Shown here in pieces: positions 10,081-23,453 of a stretch of 25,313 nucleotides of DNA. Source of the DNA: Saccoglossus kowalevskii (lineage: Eukaryota; Hemichordata; Enteropneusta; Harrimaniidae); NCBI RefSeq assembly GCF_000003605.2, contig NW_003153118.1, positions 1-25,313 of the forward strand. Direction: 5' to 3'. Within the stretch, counting starts at the first letter, position 1. Each line of letters begins with the position of its first letter. A model generated the notes under the pieces. The model did no database searches. It saw only the letters and a list, made by a program, of their open reading frames with translations, and was not told the origin of the DNA. The translations under genes were made by a program, and so were the position numbers.

Positions 10081-12190
10081 GTGGCACGCATGACATTCGC
10101 TACAAGAGATATAACGTGGTACGCATGACATTCGGTACAAGTGATATTATGTGGCATGCATGACATTCACTACAAGTGATATTATGTGGCATGCACGACG
10201 TTCGCTACATGTGATATTATGTGGCATGCATGACGTTCGCTACAAGTGATACTATGTGGTATGCATGACATTCGCCACAAGTGATATTATGTGGCATGCA
10301 TGACATTTGCTACAAGTGATATTATGTGGTACGCATGACATTCGCTGCAAGTGATGTTATGTGGTACGCATGACATTCACTACAAGTGATACTATGTGGC
10401 ATGCATGACATCCACTACAAGTGATATTATGTGGCATGCATGACATTCGCTACAAGTGATATTATGTAGTATGCATGACATTCACTGCAAGTGATATTAT
10501 GTGGTATGCATGACATTCACTACAAGTGATATTATGTGGCATGCATGACATTCGCTACAAGTGATATTATGTGGTATGCATGACATTCACTGCAAGTGAT
10601 ATTATGTGGCATGCATGATATTCGCTACAAGTGATATTATGTGGTATGCATGACATTCACTACAAGTGATATTATGTGGCATGCATGACCTTCGCTACAA
10701 GTAATATTATGTGGTATGCATGACATTCACTACAAGTGATATTATGTGGCATGCATGACATTCGCTACAAGTGATATTATGTGGTACGCATGACATTCAC
10801 TACAAGTGATATTATGTGGTACGTATGTCATTCACTACAAGTGATATTATGTGGCATGCATGACATTTGATACAAGTGATATTATGCGGTACGCATGACA
10901 TTCACTACAAGTGATATTATGTGGCATGCATGACATTCACTACAAGTGATATTATGTGGTACGTATGACATTCACTACAAGTGATATTATGTGGCACGCA
11001 TGACATTCGCTAGTAGTGATATTATGTGGTATGCATGACATTTGCTGTGAGTGATATTACGTGATATGTGTGATATTCAATGTGATATTATGTGATATGC
11101 GTGTCATATGCTGTGAGTGATATTATGTGGTATGCATGACATTCGCTACGAGTGATATTATGTGGCATGCATGACATTCGCTAGTAGTGATATTATGTGG
11201 TATGCATGACATTTGCTGTGAGTGATATTACGTGATATGTGTGATATTCAATGTGATATTCTGTGATATGCGTGTCATATACTGTGAGTGATGTTACGTG
11301 GTAAGCGTGACATTCGCTACAAGTGATATTATAAGGTATGCTTGACATTCGCTTCAAGTGATATTATGCGGTGTGCATGAAATTCGCTACGAGTGATATT
11401 ATGTGGTATGCATGACATCCACTACAAGTGATATTATGTGGCATGCATGACATTCGCTACAAGTGATATTATGTAGTATACATGACATTCGCTACGAGTG
11501 ATATTATGTGGTATGCATGACATTCGCTACGAGTGATATTATGTGGTATGCATGACATTCGCTACGAGTGATATTATGTGGTATGCATGACATTCGCTAC
11601 GAGTGATATTATGTGGTATGCATGACATCCACTACAAGTGATATTATGTGGCATGCATGACATTCGCTACAAGTGATATTATGTGGTATGCATGACATTT
11701 GCTACGAGTGATATTATGTGGTATGCATGACATTCGCTCCGAGTGATATTATGAGGTATGCATGACATCCACTACAAGTGATATTATGTGGTATGCTTGA
11801 CATTCGCTACGAGTGATATTATGAGGTATGGATGACATCCACTACAAGTGATATTATGTGGCATGCATGACATTCGCTACAAGTGATATTATCTGGTATG
11901 CATGACATTCGCTACAAGTGGTGATATTATGTGGTATGCATGACATTCACTGCAAGTGATATTATGTGGTATGCATGACATTCACTGCAAGTGATATTAT
12001 GTGGCATGCATGACATTCGCTACAAGTGATATTATGTGGTATGCACAACATTCACTGCAAGTGATATTATGTGGTATGCACGACATTCACTGCAAGTGAT
12101 ATTATGTGGCATGCATGATATTCGCTACAAGTGATATTATGTGGTATGCATGACATTCGCTACAAGTGATATTATGTGGTATGCATGACA
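10081..12190. repeat. Higher-order block E, nearly whole (copy 4)
   Basis: Starts with AAGAGATATAACGTGG as the other left ends do, then passes within a few monomers to TTCGCTACATGTG at 10201, skipping the section with 32-bp monomers. From 10201 it matches 1913-3870 at 8,288 bp and 19082-21170 at 8,881 bp. The divergent doublet is at 11002-11308 (31-bp monomers 11072-11102 and 11243-11273) and the 38-bp monomer at 11904-11941. Private changes include GCTTCAAG near 11353 and CATATACTGTGAG near 11276. Confidence 0.87.
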
Positions 12191-12910
12191 TTCACTACAA
12201 GTGATATGTGGTATGTATGACATTCGCTACGAGTGATATTATGTGGTATGCATGACATTCGCTACAAGTGATATTATGTGGCATGCATGACATTCGCTAG
12301 TAATGATATTATGTGGTATGCATGAAATTCGCTACAAGTGATATGTGGTATGTATGACATTCGCTACGAGTGATATTATGTGGTATGCATGACATTCGCT
12401 ACAAGTGATATTATGTGGCATGCATGATATTTGGTACAAGTGATATGTGGTACGCATGACATTCGCTACAAGTGATATTATGCGGTACGCATGACATTCA
12501 CTAAAAGTGATATTATGTGACATGCATGACATTCGCTACAAGTGATATTATGTGGCATGCATGACATTCACTACAAGTGATACTATGTGGTATGCATGAC
12601 ATTCGCTACAAGTGATATTATGTGGCATGCATGAAATTTGCTACAAGTGATATTATGTGGTACGCATGACATTCGCTGCAAGTGATATTATGTGGTATGC
12701 ATGATATTCACTGCAAGTGATATTATGTGGCATGCATGTCATCCACTACAAGTGATATGTGGTATGCATGACATTCGCTACGAGTGATATTATGTGGTAT
12801 GCATGATATTCACTGCAAGTGATATTATGTGGCATGCATGTCATTCGCTACAAGTAATATTATGTGGCATGCATGATATTCGCTACAAGTGATATTATGT
12901 GGTATGCATG
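12191..12910. repeat. Higher-order block D (copy 2)
   Basis: From 12290 it matches 7280-7900 at 5,010 bp and 22771-23391 at 10,481 bp. The 12191-12289 part begins with a short GTGATATGTGG monomer. The 32-bp monomer at 12426-12457 reads GATATTTGG, which gives the isoleucine variant of the minus-strand frame at 12332-12532. GTCATCCACTACAAG near 12738 is shared with copy 3 and not with copy 1. Confidence 0.83.
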
Positions 12911-13080
12911 ACATTCACTACAATTGATATTATGTGGCATGCATGACATTCGCTACAAGTGATATTATGTGGTATGCATGACATTCACTGCAAGTGATAT
13001 TATGTGGCATGCATGATATTCGCTACAAGTGATATTATGTGGTATGCATGACATTCACTACAAGTGATATTATGTGGCAT
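12911..13080. repeat. Linking satellite monomers
   Basis: Ordinary monomers, including a CTACAATTGATATT variant near 12919. Satellite only. Confidence 0.75.
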
Positions 13081-13735
13081 GCATGTCATTCGCTACAAGT
13101 AATATTATGTGGCATGCATGACATTCACTACAAGTGATATTATGTGGCATGCATGATATTCGCTACAAGTGATATTATGTGGTATGCATGACATTCACTA
13201 CAAGTGATATTATGTGCCACGCATGACATTCACTACAAGAGATATTACGTGGTACGCATGACATTCGGTACAAGTGATATTATGTGGCATGCATGACATT
13301 CGCTACAAGTGATATTATGTGGCATGCATGACATTCGCTAGTAATGATATTATGTGGTATACATGAAATTCGCTACAAGTGATATGTGGTATGTATGACA
13401 TTCGCTACGAGTGATATTATGTGGTGTGCATGACATTCGCTACAAGTGATATTATGTGGCATGCATGACATTTGGTACAAGTGATATGTGGTACGCATGA
13501 CATTCGCTACAAGTGATATTATGTGGTATGCATGACATTCGCTACAAGTGATATTATGTGGTACGCATGACATTCACTAAAAGTGACATTATGTGGCACG
13601 CATGACATTCGCTACAAGTGATATTATGTGGCATGCATGACGTTCGCTACAAGTGATACTTTGTGGTATGCATGACATTCGCTACAAGTGATATTATGTG
13701 GCATGCATGACATTTGCTACACGAGATATTATGTG
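13081..13735. repeat. Higher-order block B, right part (copy 3)
   Basis: Matches 9188-9842 at an offset of 3,893 bp and 17861 onward at 4,780 bp. It contains GTGCCACGC, AAGAGATATTACG, GGTATACATGAAATTC, a 32-bp monomer at 13467-13498, ACTAAAAGTGACATTATG and GATACTTTGTGG. The left part of B, with GTACGTATAAC, is missing. Confidence 0.82.
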
Positions 13736-13889
13736 GTATGCATGACATTCGCTAGTAGTGATATTATGTGGTATGCATGACATTTGGTGTGAGTGATATT
13801 ACGTGATATGTGTGATATTCAATATGATATTATGTGATATGCGTGTCATATGCTATGAGTGATATTATGTGGTATGCATGACATTCGCT
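13736..13889. repeat. Single divergent monomer (second example)
   Basis: Counterpart of 9843-9996, with one 31-bp monomer at 13814-13844. Private changes CAATATGATATT and GCTATGAG separate it from the copy at 9911. Confidence 0.85.
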
Positions 13890-15331
13890 ACGAGTGATAT
13901 TATGTGGTATGCATGACATTCGCTACGAGTGATATTATGTGGTATGCATGACATTTGCTACGAGTGATATTATGTGGCACGCATGACATTCGCTACAAGA
14001 GATATAACGTGGTATGCATGACATTCGGTACAAGTGATATTATGTGGCATGCATGACATTCGCTACAAGTGATATTATGTGGCATGCATGACATTCGCTA
14101 GTAATGATATTATGTGGTATGCATGAAATTCGCTACAAGTGATATGTGGTATGTATGACATTCGCTACGAGTGATATTATGAGTATGCATGACATTCGCT
14201 ACAAGTGATATTATGTGGCATGCATGACATTTGGTACAAGTGATATGTGGTACGCATGACATTCGCTACAAGTGATATTATGTGGTATGCATGACATTCG
14301 CTACAAGTGATATTATGTGGTACGCATGACATTCACTAAAAGTGATATTATGTGGCACGCATGACATTCGCTACATGTGATATTATGTGGCATGCATGAC
14401 GTTCGCTACAAGTGATACTATGTGGTATGCATGACATTCGCTACAAGTGATATTATGTGGCATGCATGACATTTGCTACAAGTGATATGTGGTACGCATG
14501 ACATTCGCTGCAAGTGATGTTATGTGGTACGCATGACATTCACTACAAGTGATATTATGTGGCATGCATGACATTCACTACAAGTGATATGTGGTATGCA
14601 TGACATTCGCTACGAGTGATATTATGTGTATGCATGACATTCGCTCCGAGTGATATTATGTGGTATGCATGACATTTGCTACGAGTGATATTATGTGGCA
14701 CGCATGACATTCGCTACAAGAGATATAACGTGGTACGCATGACATTCGGTACAAGTGATATTATGTGGCATGCATGACATTCGCTACAAGTGATATTATG
14801 TGGCATGCATGACATTCGCTAGTAATGATATTATGTGGTATGCATGAAATTCGCTACAAGTGATATGTGGTATGTATGACATTCGCTACGAGTGATATTA
14901 TGTGGTATGCATGACATTCGCTACAAGTGATATTATGTGGCATGCATGACATTTGGTACAAGTGATATGTGGTACGCATGACATTCGCTACAAGTGATAT
15001 TATGTGGTATGCATGACATTCGCTACAAGTGATATTATGTGGTACGCATGACATTCACTAAAAGTGATATTATGTGGCACGCATGACATTCGCTACATGT
15101 GATATTATGTGGCATGCATGACGTTCGCTACAAGTGATACTATGTGGTATGCATGACATTCGCTACAAGTGATATTATGTGGCATGCATGACATTTGCTA
15201 CAAGTGATATGTGGTACGCATGACATTCGCTGCAAGTGATGTTATGTGGTACGCATGACATTCACTACAAGTGATATTATGTGGCATGCATGACATTCAC
15301 TACAAGTGATATGTGGTATGCATGACATTCG
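13890..15331. repeat. 721-bp segment in direct tandem duplication
   Basis: Two adjacent copies, about 13890-14610 and 14611-15331, are offset by 721-722 bp. Both run from CTACGAG monomers through AAGAGATATAACGTGG (13997 and 14718), GCTAGTAATG, GAAATTCGC, a 32-bp monomer (14226-14257 and 14948-14979), ACTAAAAGTG, TTCGCTACATGTG and a short GTGATATGTGG monomer (14482 and 15204). The content is the left part of block E. The first copy has a 1-bp deletion near 14190 (TTATGAGTATGC) and there is another near 14627 (TTATGTGTATGC). The first deletion shifts the minus-strand frame, so only the second copy yields a 66-codon frame, at 14854-15054. Confidence 0.85.
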
Positions 15332-15350
15332 CTACAAGTGATATTATGTG

Positions 15351-15659
15351 GTATGCATGACATCCACTACAAGTGATATTATGTGGCATGCATGACATTC
15401 ACTACAAGTGATATTATGTGGCATGCATGACATTCGCTACAAGTGATATTATGTGGTACGCATGACATTCACTGCAAGTGATATTATGTGGCATGCATGA
15501 CATTTGATACAAGCGATATTATGCGGTATGCATGACATTCACTACAAGTGATATTATGTGGCATGCATGACGTTCACTACAAGTGATATTATGTGGTACG
15601 TATGACATTCACTACAAGTGATATTATGTGGCACGCATGACATTCACTACAAGAGATAT
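15351..15659. repeat. 309-bp segment repeated at 17051-17359
   Basis: Matches 17051-17359 at an offset of exactly 1,700 bp. It shares the rare monomer TTTGATACAAGCGATATT (AAGCGATATT at 15511 and 17211), followed by ATGCGGTATGC and ATGACGTTCAC. The copies flank block F copy 1 closely on both sides. Confidence 0.82.
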
Positions 15660-17058
15660 TACGTGGTACGCATGACATTCAGTGCAAGTGATATTAAGTG
15701 GCACGCATGACATTCACTACAAGAGATATTATGTGGTACGCATGACATTCCGTACAAGTGATATTATGTGGCATGCATGACATTCGCTACAAGTGATATT
15801 ATGTGGCATGCATGACATTCGCTAGTAATAATATTATGTGGTATGCATGAAATTCGCTACAAGTGATATGTGGTATGTATGACATTCGCTACGAGTGATA
15901 TTATGTGGTATGCATGACATTCGCTACAAGTGATATTATGTGACATGCATGACATTCGCTACAAGTGATATTATGTGGCATGCATGACGTTCGCTACAAG
16001 TGATACTATGTGGTATGCATGACATTCGCTACAAGTGATATTATGTGGCATGCATGACATTTGCTACAAGTGATATTATGTGGTACGCATGACATTCGCT
16101 GCAAGTGATGTTATGTGGTACGCATGACATTCACTACAAGTGATATTATGTGGCATGCATGACATTCACTACAAGTGATATGTGGTATGCATGACATTCG
16201 CTACGAGTGATATTATGTGGTATGCATGATATTCACTGCAAGTGATTTTATGTGGCATGCATGTCATTCGCTACAAGTAATATTATGTGGCATGCATGAC
16301 ATTCACTACAAGTGATATTATGTGGTACGTATAACATTCACTACAAGTGATATTATGTGGCATGCATGACATTCACTACAAGAGATATAACGTGGTACGC
16401 ATGACATTCGCTACAAGTGATATTATGTGGCATGCATGACATTCACTACAAGTGATATTATGTGGCATGCATGACATTCGCTAGTAATGATATTATGTGG
16501 TATGCATGAAATTCGCTACAAGTGATATGTGGTATGTATGACATTCGCTACGAGTGATATTATGTGGTATGCATGACATTCGCTACAAGTGATATTATGT
16601 GGCATGCATGACATTTGGTACAAGTGATATGTGGTACGCATGACATTCGCTACAAGTGATATTATGTGGTATGCATGACATTCGCTACAAGTGATATTAT
16701 GTCGTACGCATGACATTCACTAAAAGTGATATTATGTGGCACGCATGACATTCACTACAAGTGATATTATGTGGCACGCATGACATTCACTACAAGTGAT
16801 ATTATGTGGCATGCATGACGTTCGCTACAAGTGATACTATGTGGTATGCATGACATTCGCTACAAGTGATATTATGTGGCATGCATGACATTTGCTACAA
16901 GTGATATTATGTGGTACGCATGACATTCACTACAAGTGATATTATGTGGCACGCATGGCATTCACTACAAGTGATATTATGTGGCACGCATGACATTCAC
17001 TACAAGTGATATTATGTGGCATGCATGACATTCACTACAAGTGATATGTGGTATGCAT
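15645..17058. repeat. Higher-order block F (copy 1)
   Basis: Matches 21283-22489. Rare shared variants are ATTCAGTGCAAG with ATTAAGTGGCACGC at 15693, CATTCCGTACAAG, GCTAGTAATAATATT, GTGATTTTATGTGG near 16240, ATGTCGTACGC near 16691 and GCATGGCATTCAC near 16956. The offset is 5,638 bp at the left and 5,431 bp at the right, because the other copy lacks 207 bp here (five 35-bp and one 32-bp monomer). The 66-codon minus-strand frame at 16516-16716 arises from the 32-bp monomer at 16610-16641. Confidence 0.86.
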
Positions 17059-17359
17059 GACATCCACTACAAGTGATATTATGTGGCATGCATGACATTC
17101 ACTACAAGTGATATTATGTGGCATGCATGACATTCGCTACAAGTGATATTATGTGGTACGCATGACATTCACTGCAAGTGATATTATGTGGCATGCATGA
17201 CATTTGATACAAGCGATATTATGCGGTATGCATGACATTCACTACAAGTGATATTATGTGGCATGCATGACGTTCACTACAAGTGATATTATGTGGTACG
17301 TATGACATTCACTACAAGTGATATTATGTGGCACGCATGACATTCACTACAAGAGATAT
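17051..17359. repeat. 309-bp segment, second copy of 15351-15659
   Basis: Identical landmark order to 15351-15659, with AAGCGATATT at 17211. It differs at its right end (GATATAACG instead of GATATTACG). Confidence 0.82.
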
Positions 17360-17574
17360 AACGTGGTACGCATGACATTCGGTACAAGTGATATTATGTG
17401 GCATGCATGACATTCACTACAAAGTGATATTATGTGGCATGCATGATGTTCGCTACAAGTGATATTATGTGGTATGCATGACATTCACTACAAGTGATAT
17501 TATGTGGTATGCATGATATTCACTGCAAGTGATATTATGTGGCATGCATGTCATTCGCTACAAGTAATATTATG
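17360..17574. repeat. Linking satellite monomers with a 36-bp copy
   Basis: A monomer near 17415-17430 carries a single-base insertion (CTACAAAGTGATATT), giving 36 bp. The next monomer reads ATGATGTTCGC, the only GATG form I noticed at this variable site. Nothing else is present. Confidence 0.8.
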
Positions 17575-18508
17575 TGGCATGCATGACATTCACTACAAGT
17601 GATATTATGTGGTACGTATAACATTCACTACAAGTGATATTATGTGGTATGTACGACATTCACTGCAAGTGATATTATGTGGTATGCACGACATTCACTG
17701 CAAGTGATATTATGTGGCATGCATGATATTCGCTACAAGTGATATTATGTGGTATGCATGACATTCGCTACAAGTGATATTATGTGGTATGCATGACATT
17801 CACTACAAGTGATATTATGTGGTATGCATGATATTCACTGCAGGTGATATTATGTGGCATGCATGTCATTCGCTACAAGTAATATTATGTGGCATGCATG
17901 ACATTCACTACAAGTGATATTATGTGGCATGCATGATATTCGCTACAAGTGATATTATGTGGTATGCATGACATTCACTACAAGTGATATTATGTGCCAC
18001 GCATGACATTCACTACAAGAGATATTACGTGGTACGCATGACATTCGGTACAAGTGATATTATGTGGCATGCATGACATTCGCTACAAGTGATATTATGT
18101 GGCATGCATGACATTCGCTAGTAATGATATTATGTGGTATACATGAAATTCGCTACAAGTGATATGTGGTATGTATGACATTCGCTACGAGTGATATTAT
18201 GTGGTGTGCATGACATTCGCTACAAGTGATATTATGTGGCATGCATGACATTTGGTACAAGTGATATGTGGTACGCATGACATTCGCTACAAGTGATATT
18301 ATGTGGTATGCATGACATTCGCTACAAGTGATATTATGTGGTACGCATGACATTCACTAAAAGTGACATTATGTGGCACGCATGACATTCGCTACAAGTG
18401 ATATTATGTGGCATGCATGACGTTCGCTACAAGTGATACTTTGTGGTATGCATGACATTCGCTACAAGTGATATTATGTGGCATGCATGACATTTGCTAC
18501 AAGTGATA
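17575..18508. repeat. Higher-order block B (copy 4)
   Basis: Matches 8902-9835 at 8,673 bp throughout, with GTACGTATAAC at 17612, GTGCCACGC near 17995, GGTATACATGAAATTC, a 32-bp monomer at 18247-18278 and GATACTTTGTGG. The 66-codon minus-strand frame at 18153-18353 is identical to the one at 13373-13573. CACTGCAGGTGATATT near 17837 is private. Confidence 0.85.
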
Positions 18509-18675
18509 TTATGTGGTATGCATGACATTCGCTACAAGTGATATTATGTGGCATGCATGACGTTCGCTACAAGTGATACTTTGTGGTATGCATGACATTC
18601 GCTACAAGTGATATTATGTGGCATGCATGACATTCGCTACGAGTGATATTATGTGGTATACATGACATTCGCTAC
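18509..18675. repeat. Linking satellite with 140-bp duplication
   Basis: The ATGACGTTCGC and GATACTTTGTGG pair at 18421 recurs at 18561, 140 bp on, just as at 7071 and 7211. A CTACGAG pair follows. Satellite only. Confidence 0.8.
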
Positions 18676-21170
18676 GAGTGATATTATGTGGCACGCATGA
18701 CATTCACTACAAGAGATATAACGTGGTACGCATGACATTCGGTACAAGTGATATTATGTGGCATGCATGACATTCGCTACAAGTGATATTATGTGGCATG
18801 CATGACATTCGCTAGTAATGCTATTATGTGGTATGCATGAAATTCGCTACAAGTGATATGTGGTATGTATGACATTCGCTACGAGTGATATTATGTGGTA
18901 TGCATGACATTCGCTACAAGTGATATTATGTGGCATGCATGACATTTGGTACAAGTGATATGTGGTACGCATGACATTCGCTACAAGTGATATTATGTGG
19001 TATGCATGACATTCGCTACAAGTGATATTATGTGGTACGCATGACATTCACTAAAAGTGATATTATGTGGCACGCATGACATTCGCTACATGTGATATTA
19101 TGTGGCATGTATGACGTTCGCTACAAGTGATACTATGTGGTATGCATGACATTCGCTACAAGTGATATTATGTGGCATGCATGACATTTGCTACAAGTGA
19201 TATTATGTGGTACGCATGACATTCGCTGCAAGTGATGTTATGTGGTACGCATGACATTCACTACAAGTGATATTATGTGGCATGCATGACATCCACTACA
19301 AGTGATATTATGTGGCATGCATGACATTCGCTACAAGTGATATTATGTAGTATGCATGACATTCACTGCAAGTGATATTATGTGGTATGCATGACATTCA
19401 CTACAAGTGATATTATGTGGCATGCATGACATTCGCTACAAGTGATATTATGTGGTATGCATGACATTCACTGCAAGTGATATTATGTGGCATGCATGAT
19501 ATTCGCTACAGGTGATATTATGTGGTATGCATGACATTCACTACAAGTGATATTATGTGGCATGCATGACATTCGCTACAAGTAATATTATGTGGTATGC
19601 ATGACATTCACTACAAGTGATATTATGTGGCATGCATGACATTCGCTACAAGTGATATTATGTGGTACGCATGACATTCACTACAAGTGATATTATGTGG
19701 TACGTATGACATTCACTACAAGTGATATTATGTGGCATGCATGACATTTGATACAAGTGATATTATGCGGTACGCATGACATTCACTACAAGTGATATTA
19801 TGTGGCATGCATGACATTCACTACAAGTGATATTATGTGGTACGTATGACATTCACTACAAGTGATATTATGTGGCACGCATGACATTCGCTAGTAGTGA
19901 TATTATGTGGTATGCATGACATTTGCTGTGAGTGATATTACGTGATATGTGTGATATTCAATGTGATATTATGTGATATGCGTGTCATATGCTGTGAGTG
20001 ATATTATGTGGTATGCATGACATTCGCTACGAGTGATATTATGTGGCATGCATGACATTCGCTAGTAGTGATATTATGTGGTATGCATGACATTTGCTGT
20101 GAGTGATATTACGTGATATGTGTGATATTCAATGTGATATTCTGTGATATGCGTGTCATATGCTGTGAGTGATGTTACGTGGTAAGCGTGACATTCGCTA
20201 CAAGTGATATTATAAGGTATGCTTGACATTCGCTACAAGTGATATTATGCGGTGTGCATGAAATTCGCTACAAGTGATATTATGTGGTATGCATGACATC
20301 CACTACAAGTGATATTATGTGGCATGCATGACATTCGCTACAAGTGATATTATGTGGTATGCATGACATTCGCTACGAGTGATATTATGTGGTATGCATG
20401 ACATTCGCTACGAGTGATATTATGTGGTATGCATGACATTCGCTACGAGTGATATTATGTGGTATGCATGACATTCGCTACGAGTGATATTATGTGGTAT
20501 GCATGACATCCACTACAAGTGATATTATGTGGCATGCATGACATTCGCTACAAGTGATATTATGTGGTATGCATGACATTTGCTACGAGTGATATTATGT
20601 GGTATGCATGACATTCGCTCCGAGTGATATTATGAGGTATGCATGACATCCACTACAAGTGATATTATGTGGTATGCTTGACATTCGCTACGAGTGATAT
20701 TATGAGGTATGGATGACATCCACTACAAGTGATATTATGTGGCATGCATGACATTCGCTACAAGTGATATTATCTGGTATGCATGACATTCGCTACAAGT
20801 GGTGATATTATGTGGTATGCATGACATTCACTGCAAGTGATATTATGTGGTATGCATGACATTCACTGCAAGTGATATTATGTGGCATGCATGACATTCG
20901 CTACAAGTGATATTATGTGGTATGCACAACATTCACTGCAAGTGATATTATGTGGTATGCACGACATTCACTGCAAGTGATATTATGTGGCATGCATGAT
21001 ATTCGCTACAAGTGATATTATGTGGTATGCATGACATTCGCTACAAGTGATATTATGTGGTATGCATGACATTCACTACAAGTGATATTATGTGGTATGC
21101 ATGATATTCACTGCAAGTAATATTATGTGGCATGCATGTCATTCGCTACAAGTAATATTATGTGGCATGC
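18676..21170. repeat. Higher-order block E, whole (copy 5)
   Basis: The most complete E copy. In order: AAGAGATATAACGTGG, GCTAGTAATGCTATT (18817), GAAATTCGC with GTGATATGTGG, 32-bp monomer at 18941-18972, ACTAAAAGTG at 19050, TTCGCTACATGTG, ATGACGTTCGC, TTTGATACAAG, the divergent doublet at 19883-20189, TAAGCGT, ATAAGGTATGC, GCGGTGTGC, a run of CTACGAG monomers, GCTCCGAG, TGAGGTATGC and the 38-bp monomer at 20785-20822. The GTAATGCTATT variant is shared only with copy 2. The minus-strand frame 18847-19047 derives from the 32-bp monomer and is not a gene. Confidence 0.88.
19883..20189. repeat. Divergent monomer doublet in E copy 5
   Basis: 31-bp monomers at 19953-19983 and 20124-20154, again 171 bp apart and again with ATTATGTGAT in the first and ATTCTGTGAT in the second. 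Sequence is nearly identical to the doublets at 71, 2714, 5013 and 11002. Confidence 0.9.
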
Positions 21171-21282
21171 ATGACATTCACTACAGTGATATTATGTGGC
21201 ATGCATGACATTCACTACAAGTGATATTATGTGGTATGCATAACATTCACTACAAGTGATATTATGTGGCACGCATGACATT
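21171..21282. repeat. Linking satellite monomers with a 34-bp copy
   Basis: One monomer near 21181 has a single-base deletion (CACTACAGTGATATT). Otherwise these are ordinary monomers. Confidence 0.78.
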
Positions 21283-22489
21283 CACTACAAGAGATATTAC
21301 GTGGTACGCATGACATTCAGTGCAAGTGATATTAAGTGGCACGCATGACATTCACTACAAGAGATATTATGTGGTACGCATGACATTCCGTACAAGTGAT
21401 ATTATGTGGCATGCATGACATTCGCTACAAGTGATATTATGTGGCATGCATGACATTCGCTAGTAATAATATTATGTGGTATGCATGAAATTCGCTACAA
21501 GTGATATTATGTGGTACGCATGACATTCGCTGCAAGTGATGTTATGTGGTATGCATGACATTCACTACAAGTGATATTATGTGGCATGCATGACATTCAC
21601 TACAAGTGATATGTGGTATGCATGACATTCGCTACGAGTGATATTATGTGGTATGCATGATATTCACCGCAAGTGATTTTATGTGGCATGCATGTCATTC
21701 GCTACAAGTAATATTATGTGGCATGCATGACATTCACTACAAGTGATATTATGTGGTACGTATAACATTCACTACAAGTGATATTATGTGGCATGCATGA
21801 CATTCACTACAAGAGATATAACGCGGTACGCATGACATTCGCTACAAGTGATATTATGTGGCATGCATGACATTCACTACAAGTGATATTATGTGGCATG
21901 CATGACATTCGCTAGTAATGATATTATGTGGTATGCATGAAATTCGCTACAAGTGATATGTGGTATGTATGACATTCGCTACGAGTGATATTATGTGGTA
22001 TGCATGACATTCGCTACAAGTGATATTATGTGGCATGCATGACATTTGGTACAAGTGATATGTGGTACGCATGACATTCGCTACAAGTGATATTATGTGG
22101 TATGCATGACATTCGCTACAAGTGATATTATGTCGTACGCATGACATTCACTAAAAGTGATATTATGTGGCACGCATGACATTCACTACAAGTGATATTA
22201 TGTGGCACGCATGACATTCACTACAAGTGATATTATGTGGCATGCATGACGTTCGCTACAAGTGATACTATGTGGTATGCATGACATTCGCTACAAGTGA
22301 TATTATGTGGCATGCATGACATTTGCTACAAGTGATATTATGTGGTACGCATGACATTCACTACAAGTGATATTATGTGGCACGCATGGCATTCACTACA
22401 AGTGATATTATGTGGCACGCATGACATTCACTACAAGTGATATTATGTGGCATGCATGACATTCACTACAAGTGATATGTGGTATGCAT
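21283..22489. repeat. Higher-order block F (copy 2)
   Basis: Matches 15645-17058 but lacks 207 bp after the GAAATTCGC monomer near 21487, where the other copy continues with a short GTGATATGTGG monomer and five further monomers. Shared rare variants include ATTAAGTGG at 21331, GTGATTTTATG near 21674, ATGTCGTACGC and GCATGGCATTC. The minus-strand frame at 21947-22147 is identical to that at 16516-16716. Confidence 0.86.
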
Positions 22490-22770
22490 GACATTCGCTA
22501 CGAGTGATATTATGTGGTATGCATGACATCCACTACAAGTGATATTATGTGGCATGCATGACATTCGCTACAAGTGATATTATGTAGTATGCATGACATT
22601 CACTGCAAGTGATATTACGTGGTACGCATGACATTCAGTGCAAGTGATATTATGTGGCACGCATGACATTCACTACAAGAGATATTACGTGGTACGCATG
22701 ACATTCCGTACAAGTGATATTATGTGGCATGCATGACATTCGCTACAAGTGATATTATGTGGCATGCATG
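22490..22770. repeat. Linking satellite monomers resembling the F left edge
   Basis: Contains ATTCAGTGCAAG and CATTCCGTACAAG monomers like the left edge of block F but with ATTATGTGG instead of ATTAAGTGG. It therefore looks like an older or recombined relative of that edge placed before block D. Confidence 0.78.
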
Positions 22771-23391
22771 ACATTCGCTAGTAATGATATTATGTGGTAT
22801 GCATGAAATTCGCTACAAGTGATATGTGGTATGTATGACATTCGCTACGAGTGATATTATGTGGTATGCATGACATTCGCTACAAGTGATATTATGTGGC
22901 ATGCATGATATTTGGTACAAGTGATATGTGGTACGCATGACATTCGCTACAAGTGATATTATGCGGTACGCATGACATTCACTAAAAGTGATATTATGTG
23001 ACATGCATGACATTCGCTACAAGTGATATTATGTGGCATGCATGACGTTCACTACAAGTGATACTATGTGGTATGCATGACATTCGCTACAAGTGATATT
23101 ATGTGGCATGCATGAAATTTGCTACAAGTGATATTATGTGGTACGCATGACATTCGCTGCAAGTGATATTATGTGGTATGCATGATATTCACTGCAAGTG
23201 ATATTATGTGGCATGCATGTCATCCACTACAAGTGATATGTGGTATGCATGACATTCGCGACGAGTGATATTATGTGGTATGCATGATATTCACTGCAAG
23301 TGATATTATGTGGCATGCATGTCATTCGCTACAAGTAATATTATGTGGCATGCATGATATTCGCTACAAGTGATATTATGTGGTATGCATG
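22771..23391. repeat. Higher-order block D (copy 3)
   Basis: Matches 12290-12910 at 10,481 bp, sharing GATATTTGG in the 32-bp monomer (22907-22938) and GTCATCCAC near 23218. It differs in keeping ATGACGTTCAC near 23043 where copy 2 has ATGACATTCAC. CATTCGCGACGAG near 23255 is private. Confidence 0.83.
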
Positions 23392-23453
23392 ACATTCGCT
23401 ACAAGTGATATTATGCGGTGTGCATGAAATTCGCTACAAGTGATATTATGTGG
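23392..23453. repeat. Short junction piece bearing an E-type monomer
   Basis: Contains GCGGTGTGCATGAAATTCGC, otherwise seen only within block E. It sits at the junction between block D and block C and is probably a remnant of an exchange. Confidence 0.7.
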
